Source of the DNA: Gammaproteobacteria bacterium
GTDB taxonomy: Bacteria > Pseudomonadota > Gammaproteobacteria > UBA9214
Assembly: GCA_030599705.1 (NCBI GenBank)
Contig: JAUVNM010000097.1
Location: 1-6,807 of the forward strand
DNA length: 6,807 nucleotides
Direction: 5' to 3'
Both the position numbers and the translations under genes were made by a program. Under the pieces are notes generated by a model. That model ran no database searches. It saw only the letters and a list, made by a program, of their open reading frames with translations, and was not told the origin of the DNA. Of the stretch, positions 1-6,105 are shown piece after piece (the stretch's first letter is position 1; every line of letters begins with the position of its first letter).

Positions 1-40
1 GCAACCGGACAGGCACTTGCGTCTGGCAATCCGGTGTCCC

Positions 41-177
41 TTCCGTCCCCTTGTCAGGGCATCGGCTTCAGGGATGAAGCCGGTGAGCGTCCAGGGAGAA
101 GGTGAGACCGGGAACCGGTCGATAAGCTGGCCTGGGCCATGGACTTGTAGCGACCCCTGACAAGGGAACTGACGGGG
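41..177 (+). ncRNA. Candidate structured RNA or foldable repeat, family unknown
   Basis: A long closing helix pairs 48-59 (CCCTTGTCAGGG) perfectly with 155-166. It is extended by 43-47 (CCGTC) pairing with 171-175 (GACGG) across a 4-base bulge (AACT, 167-170), and 41-42 can add G-T wobbles with 176-177. Inside are a 9-bp hairpin (61-69 with 76-84, loop AGGGAT) and a helix 89-93/140-144 (GTCCA/TGGAC). That helix encloses two further hairpins: 106-111/115-120 (GACCGG, triloop GAA) and 128-131/136-139. An alternative pairing exists between 154-160 (CCCCTGA) and 214-220 (TCAGGGG), which would compete with the closing helix. The nested arrangement resembles a multibranched RNA, but a palindromic mobile repeat would look similar. 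The strand is uncertain because inverted repeats fold on both strands. I could not match it to a known riboswitch or ncRNA. Confidence 0.35.
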
Positions 178-237
178 CGGCGGATTCACGCTCGAAAGGT
201 GCAAGCTGCTCGATCAGGGGAAAAATAATAGAAGATA

Positions 238-266
238 TTGTTTGTAATCAAATAGATATAAATAAT
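238..266 (+). promoter_or_regulatory. Probable sigma70-type promoter for the lepA operon
   Basis: TTGTTT (238-243) and AATAAT (261-266, one mismatch to TATAAT) are separated by 17 bp. They lie in a 50-bp tract of about 16% GC that stands out from the GC-rich surroundings and includes an A-rich run upstream (221-230) that could serve as an UP-like element. Other registers are possible in such AT-rich DNA, such as TATAAA at 257-262. Transcription would start near 273, at the left edge of the inverted repeat 271-355, leaving a leader of roughly 180 bases before lepA. This rests on motif and composition only. Confidence 0.4.
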
Positions 267-270
267 ACGA

Positions 271-355
271 ATGTTGGCTGACGCAAACTTGTATGACGCG
301 CTGTGCATGGCTCCCGGTAAGCTCGACGGTCCCGCAAGCGAATGTCAGCCAACAT
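271..355. repeat. 85-bp inverted-repeat element upstream of lepA
   Basis: ATGTTGGCTGAC (271-282) is a perfect 12-bp inverted repeat of GTCAGCCAACAT (344-355). A second inner pairing joins CTTG (288-291) to CAAG (335-338). The stem therefore encloses about 60 bases, which contain further short GC pairings. The architecture resembles small dispersed palindromic repeats common between genes in gammaproteobacteria, many of which have a GTTGG...CCAAC-type stem. That comparison is from memory, not a match. No clear target-site duplication flanks it. If the promoter at 238-266 is real, the hairpin would form at the very 5' end of the lepA mRNA. Confidence 0.55.
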
Positions 356-450
356 CCACACACCTTGGTAACATACGGCCCCTCTTTCTCATAAGCACAG
401 GATAATTACCGCGAGGTGCCGCGTTTCCGGCGTGGTCCTTGCGTCTTGCC

Positions 451-2253
451 ATGACTGACCGTCAACACGTTCGTAATTTCTCGATTATTGCCCATATCGA
501 TCACGGGAAATCGACGCTGGCCGACCGCTTTATCCAGATCTGCGGCGGCCTGAGCGAGCGTGAAATGGAAGAGCAGGTGCTGGATTCCATGGATCTGGAG
601 CGGGAACGCGGGATCACTATCAAGGCGCAGAGTGTCTCGCTGGAATACCGGGCCCGTAACGGTGAGACCTATGTACTCAACCTGATAGACACCCCCGGGC
701 ACGTGGATTTCTCCTACGAGGTCTCACGCTCACTGGCCGCCTGTGAGGGGGCATTACTCGTGGTGGATGCAGCGCAGGGGGTCGAGGCCCAGAGTGTCGC
801 GAACTGCTATACCGCGATTGAGCAGGATCTGGAAGTGGTCCCCGTCCTGAACAAGATCGATCTGCCTGCAGCCGATCCGGAACGGGTGATCCGGGAGATC
901 GAGGAAATCATTGGCATCGAGGCCGGTGATGCGGTGCGCGTGAGCGCCAAGACCGGGGAGGGTGTCGTTGACCTGCTGGAGTCCCTGATCGAGAAGATAC
1001 CGGCACCGGAAGCGGATGTCGGGGCGCCGTTGCGCGCGCTGATCGTGGATTCCTGGTTTGACAACTATGTCGGGGTGATCTCGCTGGTGAGGATTGCCGA
1101 GGGGAAGCTTTCCCGGCGTGAAAAAATAGCGGTCATGTCTACCGGGCGCACCTTCCAGGTCGAGAAACTGGGTGTGTTTACACCAAAGCCGAAAGACCGT
1201 GACTACTTGCAGGCCGGTGACGTCGGGTTTGTCATTGCCGGTATCAAGGACATCGAGGGTGCGCCGGTCGGAGATACCCTGACACGTGCCGGGCACCCGG
1301 CGGAGGCCCCGCTGCCGGGATTCAAGACGGTGCAGCCACGCGTGTTCGCGGGCCTGTTTCCGGTCAGTTCGGATGATTACGAGAACCTGCGCGAGGCTCT
1401 GCAGAAACTGCATCTCAATGATGCTGCGCTGCATTACGAGCCGGAAACCTCGCAGGCGCTCGGGTTCGGTTTTCGCTGCGGCTTTCTGGGCATGTTGCAT
1501 ATGGAGATCGTGCAGGAGCGGCTGGAACGGGAGTATGACCTGGACCTGATCACCACGGCGCCCACGGTTATCTACGAGGTGGAAACGACCTCGGGAGAGG
1601 TGTTGCAGATCGATAATCCCGCCAGCCTGCCGCCGGCCGACCGCATCGAGGCAATTCGTGAACCGATTATCGAGGCCAGCATCCTGGTGCCGCAGGATTA
1701 TCTCGGTGCAGTGATCACCCTGTGTGTAGAAAAGCGCGGTGTCCAGAAGAACATGCTGTACCTGGGTAGCCAGGTGTCATTGAGTTATGAATTGCCGATG
1801 AGCGAGATCGTGCTGGATTTCTTTGACCGCCTGAAATCGGTAAGTCGCGGCTATGCCTCGTTTGACTATCATTTCGTGCGTTTCCAGCCGGCGCCGCTGG
1901 CGAAGCTGGACATCCTGATCAACGGGGAACGGGTGGACGCGCTCTCCGTTATCGTGCACCGGGACGTGGTGCAGGGTCGTGGCCGCGCTCTGGCCGTCAA
2001 GATGAAGGAGTTGATCCCCCGCCAGATGTACGAGGTCGCCATCCAGGCGGCCATCGGCTCCCAGATTATTGCGCGGACCACGGTAAAGGCATTGCGCAAG
2101 AACGTGACGGCAAAATGTTATGGGGGTGATATCTCGCGCAAGCGCAAGCTGCTCGAGAAACAGAAGGCCGGCAAGAAACGCATGAAGCAGTTCGGCAAGG
2201 TCGAGATACCGCAGTCGGCCTTTCTGGCCGTGTTGCGGGTAGGTAATGATTGA
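451..2253 (+). CDS. lepA: Elongation factor 4 (LepA/EF4), ribosome-associated GTPase
   Basis: Translational GTPase that binds the ribosome. It was described as a back-translocase, and later work points to roles in initiation or 30S maturation. At 600 aa it matches the family length (E. coli 599). G1 is at residues 14-22 (AHIDHGKST), the switch I region at 48-57 (DLERERGITI), G3 at 80-87 (DTPGHVDF, with the catalytic-type His84), G4 NKID at 134-137 and G5 SAKTG at 165-169. EF-G-like beta-barrel and alpha/beta domains follow. The LepA-specific C-terminal domain includes the GERVDALSVIVHRD and YGGDISRKRKLLEKQK regions and a Lys/Arg-rich tail. I chose ATG 451 because it places the conserved RNFSIIAHIDHGKST after seven residues, as in relatives. 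A TTG at 439 would add four residues. Neither start has a strong Shine-Dalgarno sequence. It is the first gene of the cluster, and lepB follows 59 bp later. Confidence 0.97.
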   Translation: MTDRQHVRNFSIIAHIDHGKSTLADRFIQICGGLSEREMEEQVLDSMDLERERGITIKAQSVSLEYRARNGETYVLNLIDTPGHVDFSYEVSRSLAACEGALLVVDAAQGVEAQSVANCYTAIEQDLEVVPVLNKIDLPAADPERVIREIEEIIGIEAGDAVRVSAKTGEGVVDLLESLIEKIPAPEADVGAPLRALIVDSWFDNYVGVISLVRIAEGKLSRREKIAVMSTGRTFQVEKLGVFTPKPKDRDYLQAGDVGFVIAGIKDIEGAPVGDTLTRAGHPAEAPLPGFKTVQPRVFAGLFPVSSDDYENLREALQKLHLNDAALHYEPETSQALGFGFRCGFLGMLHMEIVQERLEREYDLDLITTAPTVIYEVETTSGEVLQIDNPASLPPADRIEAIREPIIEASILVPQDYLGAVITLCVEKRGVQKNMLYLGSQVSLSYELPMSEIVLDFFDRLKSVSRGYASFDYHFVRFQPAPLAKLDILINGERVDALSVIVHRDVVQGRGRALAVKMKELIPRQMYEVAIQAAIGSQIIARTTVKALRKNVTAKCYGGDISRKRKLLEKQKAGKKRMKQFGKVEIPQSAFLAVLRVGND

Positions 2254-2254
2254 T

Positions 2255-2280
2255 GGCGGCTATGGTCTATAATGGCCGCC
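2255..2280 (+). promoter_or_regulatory. Hairpin with embedded TATAAT box in the lepA-lepB gap
   Basis: GGCGGC (2255-2260) pairs with GCCGCC (2275-2280). Inside it TAT (2261-2263) can pair with ATA (2269-2271), leaving a GGTCT loop and a 3-base bulge. TTGTTG follows, so it is at most a weak terminator or attenuator because there is no real T-run. The loop side holds a perfect TATAAT (2268-2273), but I see no -35 box at 15-19 bp, so an internal lepB promoter is only possible. It starts two bases after the lepA stop codon and would tune lepB expression relative to lepA if functional. Confidence 0.35.
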
Positions 2281-2312
2281 TTGTTGATATCACATGAGTA
2301 ACGCAGGTAATT

Positions 2313-3140
2313 ATGAATTTTGATTTTCCAACCATACTGGTAGCCGCCACGTTTTTTACCGGGCTGGCATGGGCGGTCGACTCCATGCTGTGGGCGCCGC
2401 GCCGGCGCCGTAAGGCGGGGGGACTGGTCGATGACGGGCTCGCTTCGGAGGCGGAGCAGGTAAAGGCGGCGTTGAAGGAACCGACCTGGATCGAGTACTG
2501 CAAGTCCTTTTTCCCGGTCATCCTCGCCGTGCTGCTGCTGCGCTCGTTTCTTGTCGAACCATTCAGGATACCGTCAGGCTCCATGATGCCGACGCTGCTG
2601 ACGGGGGACTTCATTCTTGTGAACAAGTTTGCCTACGGTATCCGGCTGCCGGTCCTGAATACCAGGGTGTTTGAAATCGGTGATCCACAGCGCGGTGATG
2701 TGGCGGTTTTCCGGTATCCAAGGGACCCGTCCGTGGACTACATCAAGCGGATTGTCGGGATCCCTGGCGACCGCATCAGCTATTACAACAAGATGCTGCA
2801 CATCAACGGAAAGCCGGCAGAGCAGGTCACGGCCGGTATCTATGTCGGCAAGGGGGCCGGGGTCTCCATGTCGGGCGCCAGCGAACGCATCGAGCGGCTG
2901 GGTGACATACAACACCATGTCCTCGTGATGCCGCGCACACCCGGGCTGGAAGGGGAATTCATCGTCCCGGAAGGGGCGTATTTTGTAATGGGAGATAATC
3001 GTGATAATAGTAATGACAGCCGCTACTGGGGACCGGTGCCGGAGGAAAATCTGGTTGGCAAGGCATTCCGCGTCTGGATGAACTGGGATTCCGCCAACGG
3101 GGGGATCGATACAGGCCGGATCGGTATGAAAATTCAATAG
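2313..3140 (+). CDS. lepB: Signal peptidase I (leader peptidase)
   Basis: Membrane serine protease that cuts signal peptides from Sec and Tat exported proteins on the periplasmic side. It is 275 aa, shorter than E. coli LepB (324) but usual for many gammaproteobacteria. Residues 7-27 form the first membrane segment, followed by a positively charged cytoplasmic stretch (RRRRK, 30-34). A second hydrophobic segment lies at about 66-80. The catalytic Ser is S90 in PSGSMMPTL, and the general-base Lys is K145 in DYIKRIVGIPGD. The conserved box GDNRDNSNDSRYWG is at 227-240. Both catalytic residues are present, so the enzyme should be active. ATG 2313 is preceded by AGG at 2305-2307. A nine-codon frame (ATG 2294 to TGA 2321) overlaps the start, but I do not treat it as a gene. 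The pairing with lepA upstream is the classic lep operon. Confidence 0.97.
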   Translation: MNFDFPTILVAATFFTGLAWAVDSMLWAPRRRRKAGGLVDDGLASEAEQVKAALKEPTWIEYCKSFFPVILAVLLLRSFLVEPFRIPSGSMMPTLLTGDFILVNKFAYGIRLPVLNTRVFEIGDPQRGDVAVFRYPRDPSVDYIKRIVGIPGDRISYYNKMLHINGKPAEQVTAGIYVGKGAGVSMSGASERIERLGDIQHHVLVMPRTPGLEGEFIVPEGAYFVMGDNRDNSNDSRYWGPVPEENLVGKAFRVWMNWDSANGGIDTGRIGMKIQ

Positions 3141-3161
3141 GACAGACGCGAGGGAGACGGT

Positions 3162-3536
3162 ATGCACTCATTGAAGCGACAGAACGGTATGACCGCCATT
3201 GGCTGGATGATTGTACTGGCATTGATCGGATTTTTTGTGTTGCTGGCGCTGCGGATGGTGCCGGCTTACCTGGAGTACTATAAAATAGTTGCGGCTCTTG
3301 AGTCACTGGAAGAAGAGCGCGGCTCGGCCCTTGTGACGAAACAGACTATCAGGAAGCTCCTCGGACGTCGTTTCGATATCAATTATGTAACAGCCATCAC
3401 TCCCCGGCAGGTCAGCATCAAGCAGTCAGGTGCATACTATGTTGTAACGGCAAAATACGAGGCCCGCGAACGCCTGGCAGGCAATGTTTCTGTCGTGATG
3501 GAGTTTCACAAGATGGTCAGGGTAAGCCGGAATTGA
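3162..3536 (+). CDS. DUF4845-type small membrane protein
   Basis: A 124-aa protein with one N-terminal membrane segment (about residues 11-31) and a soluble domain of about 90 residues. The soluble part would face the periplasm if the basic N-terminus (KRQ) stays inside. Size, sequence pattern and position between lepB and rnc match the DUF4845 family found there in many beta- and gammaproteobacteria. Its function is not established. The N-terminus (RQNGMTAIGWMIVLALIGF) resembles a type IV prepilin leader with a Gly9-Met10 junction. The usual Glu at mature position 5 is replaced by Gly14, so processing by a prepilin peptidase is uncertain. A good Shine-Dalgarno (AGGGAG, 3151-3156) supports ATG 3162. 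The gene starts 21 bp after lepB, and its stop codon overlaps the rnc start (TTGA), so it is co-transcribed with both. Confidence 0.85.
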   Translation: MHSLKRQNGMTAIGWMIVLALIGFFVLLALRMVPAYLEYYKIVAALESLEEERGSALVTKQTIRKLLGRRFDINYVTAITPRQVSIKQSGAYYVVTAKYEARERLAGNVSVVMEFHKMVRVSRN

Positions 3537-4213
3537 CGGATCCGGTTTCAGATCTTGCAAAAACCCTGGGTTACCGGTTTGCTGATCTGAATATCATGCA
3601 ACAGGCGCTGACGCACCGCAGCGCCGGCGGCCGGAATAACGAACGCCTTGAGTTTCTCGGTGATGCGATCCTGGGGTCGGTTATCGCGGCTGAATTGTAC
3701 GAGCGCTACCCGCAGGCACGCGAAGGCGAACTCAGCCGGTTACGTTCCAGCCTGGTGCGCCGTGAGGCACTCGCCGGTCTTGCGCAGGAGCTGGAAATAG
3801 GCCGCTACCTGAAGCTCGGCGCCGGTGAACGCAAAAGCGGCGGGCATCACCGCGATTCCATTCTTGCCGACGCCCTCGAGGCCCTGTTCGGTGCCATCTA
3901 CCTCGACGGCGGGTTTGACTCCTGCCGGGACTGTATCCTTTCCCTGTTCGGTACCATGCTTGAGCAGGTGCCGGAGCCCGACAAGCTCAAGGACCCCAAG
4001 ACACGTCTGCAGGAATACCTGCAGTCACGTCAGCTGGCCTTGCCCGAGTATGCCGTGCTGGATGTTTCCGGTGATGCACATGCCCAGTCGTTCACGGTGA
4101 GCTGTACAGCCAATGCGGCTGAAGTCATGGTAACGGAGGGAACGGCGCGCAACCGCCGGCATGCCGAGCAGAATGCTGCAGAGAAAATGCTCGGGCTGTT
4201 GTATGCCGGGTGA
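3533..4213 (+). CDS. rnc: Ribonuclease III
   Basis: Double-strand-specific endoribonuclease that releases the rRNA precursors and processes or degrades mRNA and sense-antisense duplexes. At 226 aa it is exactly family-sized. The signature NERLEFLGDAIL is at residues 36-47 with metal ligands E40 and D44. The second acidic pair D113 and E116 lies in DALEALFGAIYLDGG. A double-stranded RNA-binding domain runs from about 154 (DPKTRLQEYLQ) to 222, ending in the typical RNRRHAEQNAAEKML helix. All catalytic acids are present. The start is a TTG whose last bases are the upstream stop codon (TTGA, 3533-3536). AGGG at 3519-3522 is a plausible ribosome site, and the next in-frame ATG (codon 22) is too far inside the domain. 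Coupling to the DUF4845 gene is therefore likely. Many rnc genes are autoregulated by RNase III cutting a 5' hairpin, but I saw no obvious one here. Confidence 0.96.
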   Translation: MTDPVSDLAKTLGYRFADLNIMQQALTHRSAGGRNNERLEFLGDAILGSVIAAELYERYPQAREGELSRLRSSLVRREALAGLAQELEIGRYLKLGAGERKSGGHHRDSILADALEALFGAIYLDGGFDSCRDCILSLFGTMLEQVPEPDKLKDPKTRLQEYLQSRQLALPEYAVLDVSGDAHAQSFTVSCTANAAEVMVTEGTARNRRHAEQNAAEKMLGLLYAG

Positions 4214-5114
4214 GCCGTTGTCACCGGAGTTCCGCTGCGGCTATATCGCGCTGGTTGGACGTCCGAATGTCGGCAAGTCGACGTTACTGAACCGGCTGCT
4301 GGGTCAGAAAATAAGCATTACCTCGAAACGACCCCAGACGACCCGCCATCGTATCGTCGGCATCAAGACCGGCGCCAGCTCGCAGCAGGTTTATGTCGAT
4401 ACACCGGGCCTGCATCACTATAACGGACGTGCCATGAACCGGTACATGAACAAGGTAGCCACACTGGCGCTTGGTGATGTGGATGTCGTGGTATTCCTCG
4501 TCGAGGGACTGCGCTGGACAGCCGATGATGATCTGGTGCTGAAAAAAATCGAGCAGGTTGATTGCCCGGTGGTGCTGGCGGTCAACAAGGTTGACCTGAT
4601 TGCCGACAAGCAGGCCCTGTTGCCGGGTCTGCAGGAGTTGTCCGGGAGGTACGCATTTGCACAGATTATCCCGGTCTCTGCGGGCAAGGGCGACAATGTG
4701 GCTGAACTGGAGGCCTGCGTTGAGGCCTTGTTGCCGGAAGCGCCCCCGTTTTACCCGGAGGAGCAGGTGACCGATCGCAGTGAACGCTTCCTGGTCGCCG
4801 AGCGTGTTCGGGAGAAACTATTCAGGTGCCTCGGCAAGGAACTGCCCTATGGCCTGACGGTGGAGGTGGAACAGTTCCGCAGGGAAGCACGGATTGTTCA
4901 TATTCATGCGTTGATCTGGGTGGAGCGTCAGAGCCAGAAGAACATCGTGGTCGGCAAACAGGGCCGGGTGCTCAAGGCGGTCGGCCGTCAGGCACGTCTT
5001 GAAATCGAGGCGTTTCTGGACAGCAAGGTGAACCTGAAGTTGTGGGTCAAGGTCAAGGAGGGCTGGGCGGATGACGAGCGGGCATTGCAGAGCCTGGGCT
5101 ATACCGATGAATGA
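4203..5114 (+). CDS. era: GTPase Era, 16S rRNA maturation factor
   Basis: Essential GTPase that binds the 3' end of 16S rRNA and assists 30S assembly, acting close in time to RNase III. It is 303 aa (E. coli 301). G1 is GRPNVGKS at 19-26, the G2 effector region follows with TTRHR at 46-50, G3 DTPG is at 66-69, G4 NKVD at 128-131 and G5 SAG at 159-161. The C-terminal type II KH RNA-binding domain has its GxxG loop at 251-254 (GKQG) and ends with the conserved LWVKVKEGW. I chose ATG 4203, which overlaps the rnc end by 11 bp and puts G1 near residue 19. An upstream in-frame ATG at 4161 would give 317 aa and lies deep inside rnc. The overlap suggests translational coupling, as in other rnc-era operons. 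Confidence 0.96.
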   Translation: MPGEPLSPEFRCGYIALVGRPNVGKSTLLNRLLGQKISITSKRPQTTRHRIVGIKTGASSQQVYVDTPGLHHYNGRAMNRYMNKVATLALGDVDVVVFLVEGLRWTADDDLVLKKIEQVDCPVVLAVNKVDLIADKQALLPGLQELSGRYAFAQIIPVSAGKGDNVAELEACVEALLPEAPPFYPEEQVTDRSERFLVAERVREKLFRCLGKELPYGLTVEVEQFRREARIVHIHALIWVERQSQKNIVVGKQGRVLKAVGRQARLEIEAFLDSKVNLKLWVKVKEGWADDERALQSLGYTDE

Positions 5115-5132
5115 AGGCGCTACAGATAACCC

Positions 5133-5888
5133 ATGAGCTCCCCGACCAAGGTTATGCTCGAGCCGGTCTGGATTCTGCATCACTATCCGTACCGGGATTC
5201 CAGTCTGCTGCTGGAAGTGTTTTCCCGGGGGCACGGCCGGCTGGGACTGGTCGCGCGCGCTGCCCGGTCGGCAAAATCGCGCTGGCGCGGACAGCTGCAG
5301 GGCTTTACGCCGTTGTTGCTGTCGTGGAGCCTGCGCGGTGAACTGGGAACGCTGACGGACCTTGAGATGCAGGGGCTGCCCGGTCCATGCGGCGGACGGC
5401 AGTTATTGAGTGCCTGCTATCTCAACGAATTGATTATGCGGCTGACAGCACGGCATGATCCGCACCCGGCGCTGTTTGATGCCTATGCAGAGGCGCTGGG
5501 AAAACTCGAGGTCAACGAGGAACCGGCGTTGCGGTTGTTCGAGAAGTGCCTGCTGCAGGAACTGGGTTACGGCCTGTTGCTGGATCATGAGGCGGATACC
5601 GGACAGCCGGTTTCCGCGGACAGCCACTATGAATACCGGCTGGAGCGGGGGCCGGTCCGGTGCGACAATAATGACAGTGGCGGACTGGTGCTGCGCGGGT
5701 CCAGCCTGCTGGCCCTGGCAGACGGGACGCTTGATGATCCTGTCGACTGCCGGGAAGCCAAGCAGCTGATGCGTGCAGCGCTGTCACTGTACCTGGGGTC
5801 GCGGCCACTGCGGACCCGGGAAGTGATGCGCCAGCTGGCAACACTGGGTACCACAAATGAGTACACACGTCAGCCAAATATTTCCTGA
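5133..5888 (+). CDS. recO: DNA repair protein RecO
   Basis: Recombination mediator of the RecF pathway. RecO, with RecR, loads RecA onto SSB-coated single-stranded DNA at gaps and can anneal complementary strands. It is 251 aa (E. coli 242). The N-terminal OB-fold domain spans about residues 8-85 with the family pattern VWILHHYPYRDSSLLLEVFS and LQGFTPLLLSW. A helical domain follows with YLNEL and the LRLFEKCLLQELGYG block, and the C-terminal signature is YLGSRPLRTREVMRQL. There is no CxxC zinc cluster, as in many gammaproteobacterial RecO proteins. The start is not certain: ATG 5133 has AAGG 15 bases upstream, while ATG 5154 (codon 8) would still retain the conserved part. It begins 18 bp after era. 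No convincing intrinsic terminator follows, as the hairpins downstream lack a T-run. Confidence 0.94.
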   Translation: MSSPTKVMLEPVWILHHYPYRDSSLLLEVFSRGHGRLGLVARAARSAKSRWRGQLQGFTPLLLSWSLRGELGTLTDLEMQGLPGPCGGRQLLSACYLNELIMRLTARHDPHPALFDAYAEALGKLEVNEEPALRLFEKCLLQELGYGLLLDHEADTGQPVSADSHYEYRLERGPVRCDNNDSGGLVLRGSSLLALADGTLDDPVDCREAKQLMRAALSLYLGSRPLRTREVMRQLATLGTTNEYTRQPNIS

Positions 5889-5908
5889 TCGAGTTGGTGG
5901 ATTAGCGT

Positions 5909-6024
5909 TGTAGGGCCGAATTCACTTGTGCCCGGCGCTTAATCGGGTATTCGGCCAATTATGCCTGCATCCGGGTGACTAAATCTTGATGAAACGCCGA
6001 TGGTCGAATGAATTCGACCCTACA
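5909..6024. mobile_element. MITE-like palindromic intergenic element
   Basis: TGTAGGGCCGAATTCA (5909-5924) and TGAATTCGACCCTACA (6009-6024) form 16-bp terminal inverted repeats with a single mismatch. Each end is also part of its own local hairpin: GGCCGAAT (5914-5921) with ATTCGGCC (5949-5956), strengthened by CCCG (5931-5934) with CGGG (5944-5947), and GGTCGAAT (6002-6009) with ATTCGACC (6012-6019). The 116-bp element encodes nothing. A GT dinucleotide abuts both ends (5907-5908 and 6025-6026), too short to prove a target duplication. The design fits a non-autonomous, short dispersed repeat that inserted between recO and pdxJ. Its family and copy number cannot be judged from one copy. Confidence 0.6.
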
Positions 6025-6072
6025 GTTCTGCAACAGAAGGAATACGTCCTCAATCAGGGGAAGAGCCATATG

Positions 6073-6078
6073 TATAAT
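6073..6078 (+). promoter_or_regulatory. Candidate -10 box (TATAAT) for pdxJ
   Basis: A perfect TATAAT lies 27 bases before the pdxJ start, preceded by TG directly adjacent (not the exact TGn spacing of an extended -10). The -35 position at 16-18 bp (CAATCA, TCAATC or CTCAAT) is poor. Transcription would begin near 6085, inside the small hairpin 6082-6097, giving a leader of only about 20 bases. With a 217-bp gap and a repeat element separating it from recO, pdxJ plausibly needs its own promoter, but this is inference. Confidence 0.4.
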
Positions 6079-6081
6079 CAG

Positions 6082-6097
6082 AACCGGAAATCCGGTT
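6082..6097 (+). promoter_or_regulatory. Hairpin immediately upstream of the pdxJ start codon
   Basis: AACCGG (6082-6087) pairs with CCGGTT (6092-6097) around an AAAT loop. It ends eight bases before ATG 6106 and covers the place where a Shine-Dalgarno sequence would normally sit. No clear Shine-Dalgarno is visible between the hairpin and the start. It could reduce ribosome access or be an operator-like palindrome overlapping the predicted transcription start. Either role is speculative. Confidence 0.4.
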
Positions 6098-6105
6098 GAT
6101 ACACG

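Larger units (their letters stand above)
1..450. other. Gene-free upstream region (structured segment, AT-rich promoter segment, inverted repeat)
   Basis: I find no convincing protein gene before lepA. The longest open stretches from the left edge end at about 105 and about 159 (+ strand, no plausible start, no recognisable motif), so a few residues of an upstream gene cannot be excluded but are not supported. The region has three parts with different composition. Positions 1-220 are GC-rich with nested inverted repeats. Positions 221-270 have only 8 G/C in 50 bases. Positions 271-450 carry an 85-bp inverted-repeat element and the presumed lepA leader. No tRNA, rRNA or other RNA family was recognised by eye. 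Confidence 0.6.

Noticed and set aside
1..105. Open frame from the left edge to a TGA at 103-105, possible tail of an upstream gene
   Set aside because: Only 34 codons, no recognisable protein ending, and it overlaps the strongly palindromic segment.
221..230. Terminator formed by CCCCTGA/TCAGGGG followed by an A-run
   Set aside because: On the + strand the run is A rather than T. On the minus strand the T-run precedes the hairpin instead of following it.
439..450. TTG at 439 as the lepA start
   Set aside because: It adds only four residues with no better ribosome site. ATG 451 matches the usual LepA N-terminus.
754..1500. A 248-codon open frame on the minus strand opposite lepA
   Set aside because: It is antisense to well-conserved LepA coding sequence, its translation shows no family motif, and such frames are common opposite GC-rich genes.
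2294..2323. Nine-codon frame overlapping the lepB start, possible leader peptide
   Set aside because: No ribosome-binding site, no regulatory codon run, and the overlap is easily explained by chance.
4161..4202. ATG at 4161 as the era start
   Set aside because: It would place 14 extra residues inside rnc, while ATG 4203 gives the family length.
5111..5341. 76-codon + strand frame starting at the era stop codon
   Set aside because: It is out of frame with recO, has no recognisable sequence and lies inside the RecO N-terminal coding region.
5889..6060. Intrinsic terminator after recO
   Set aside because: The hairpins belong to the inverted-repeat element and are not followed by a T-run.
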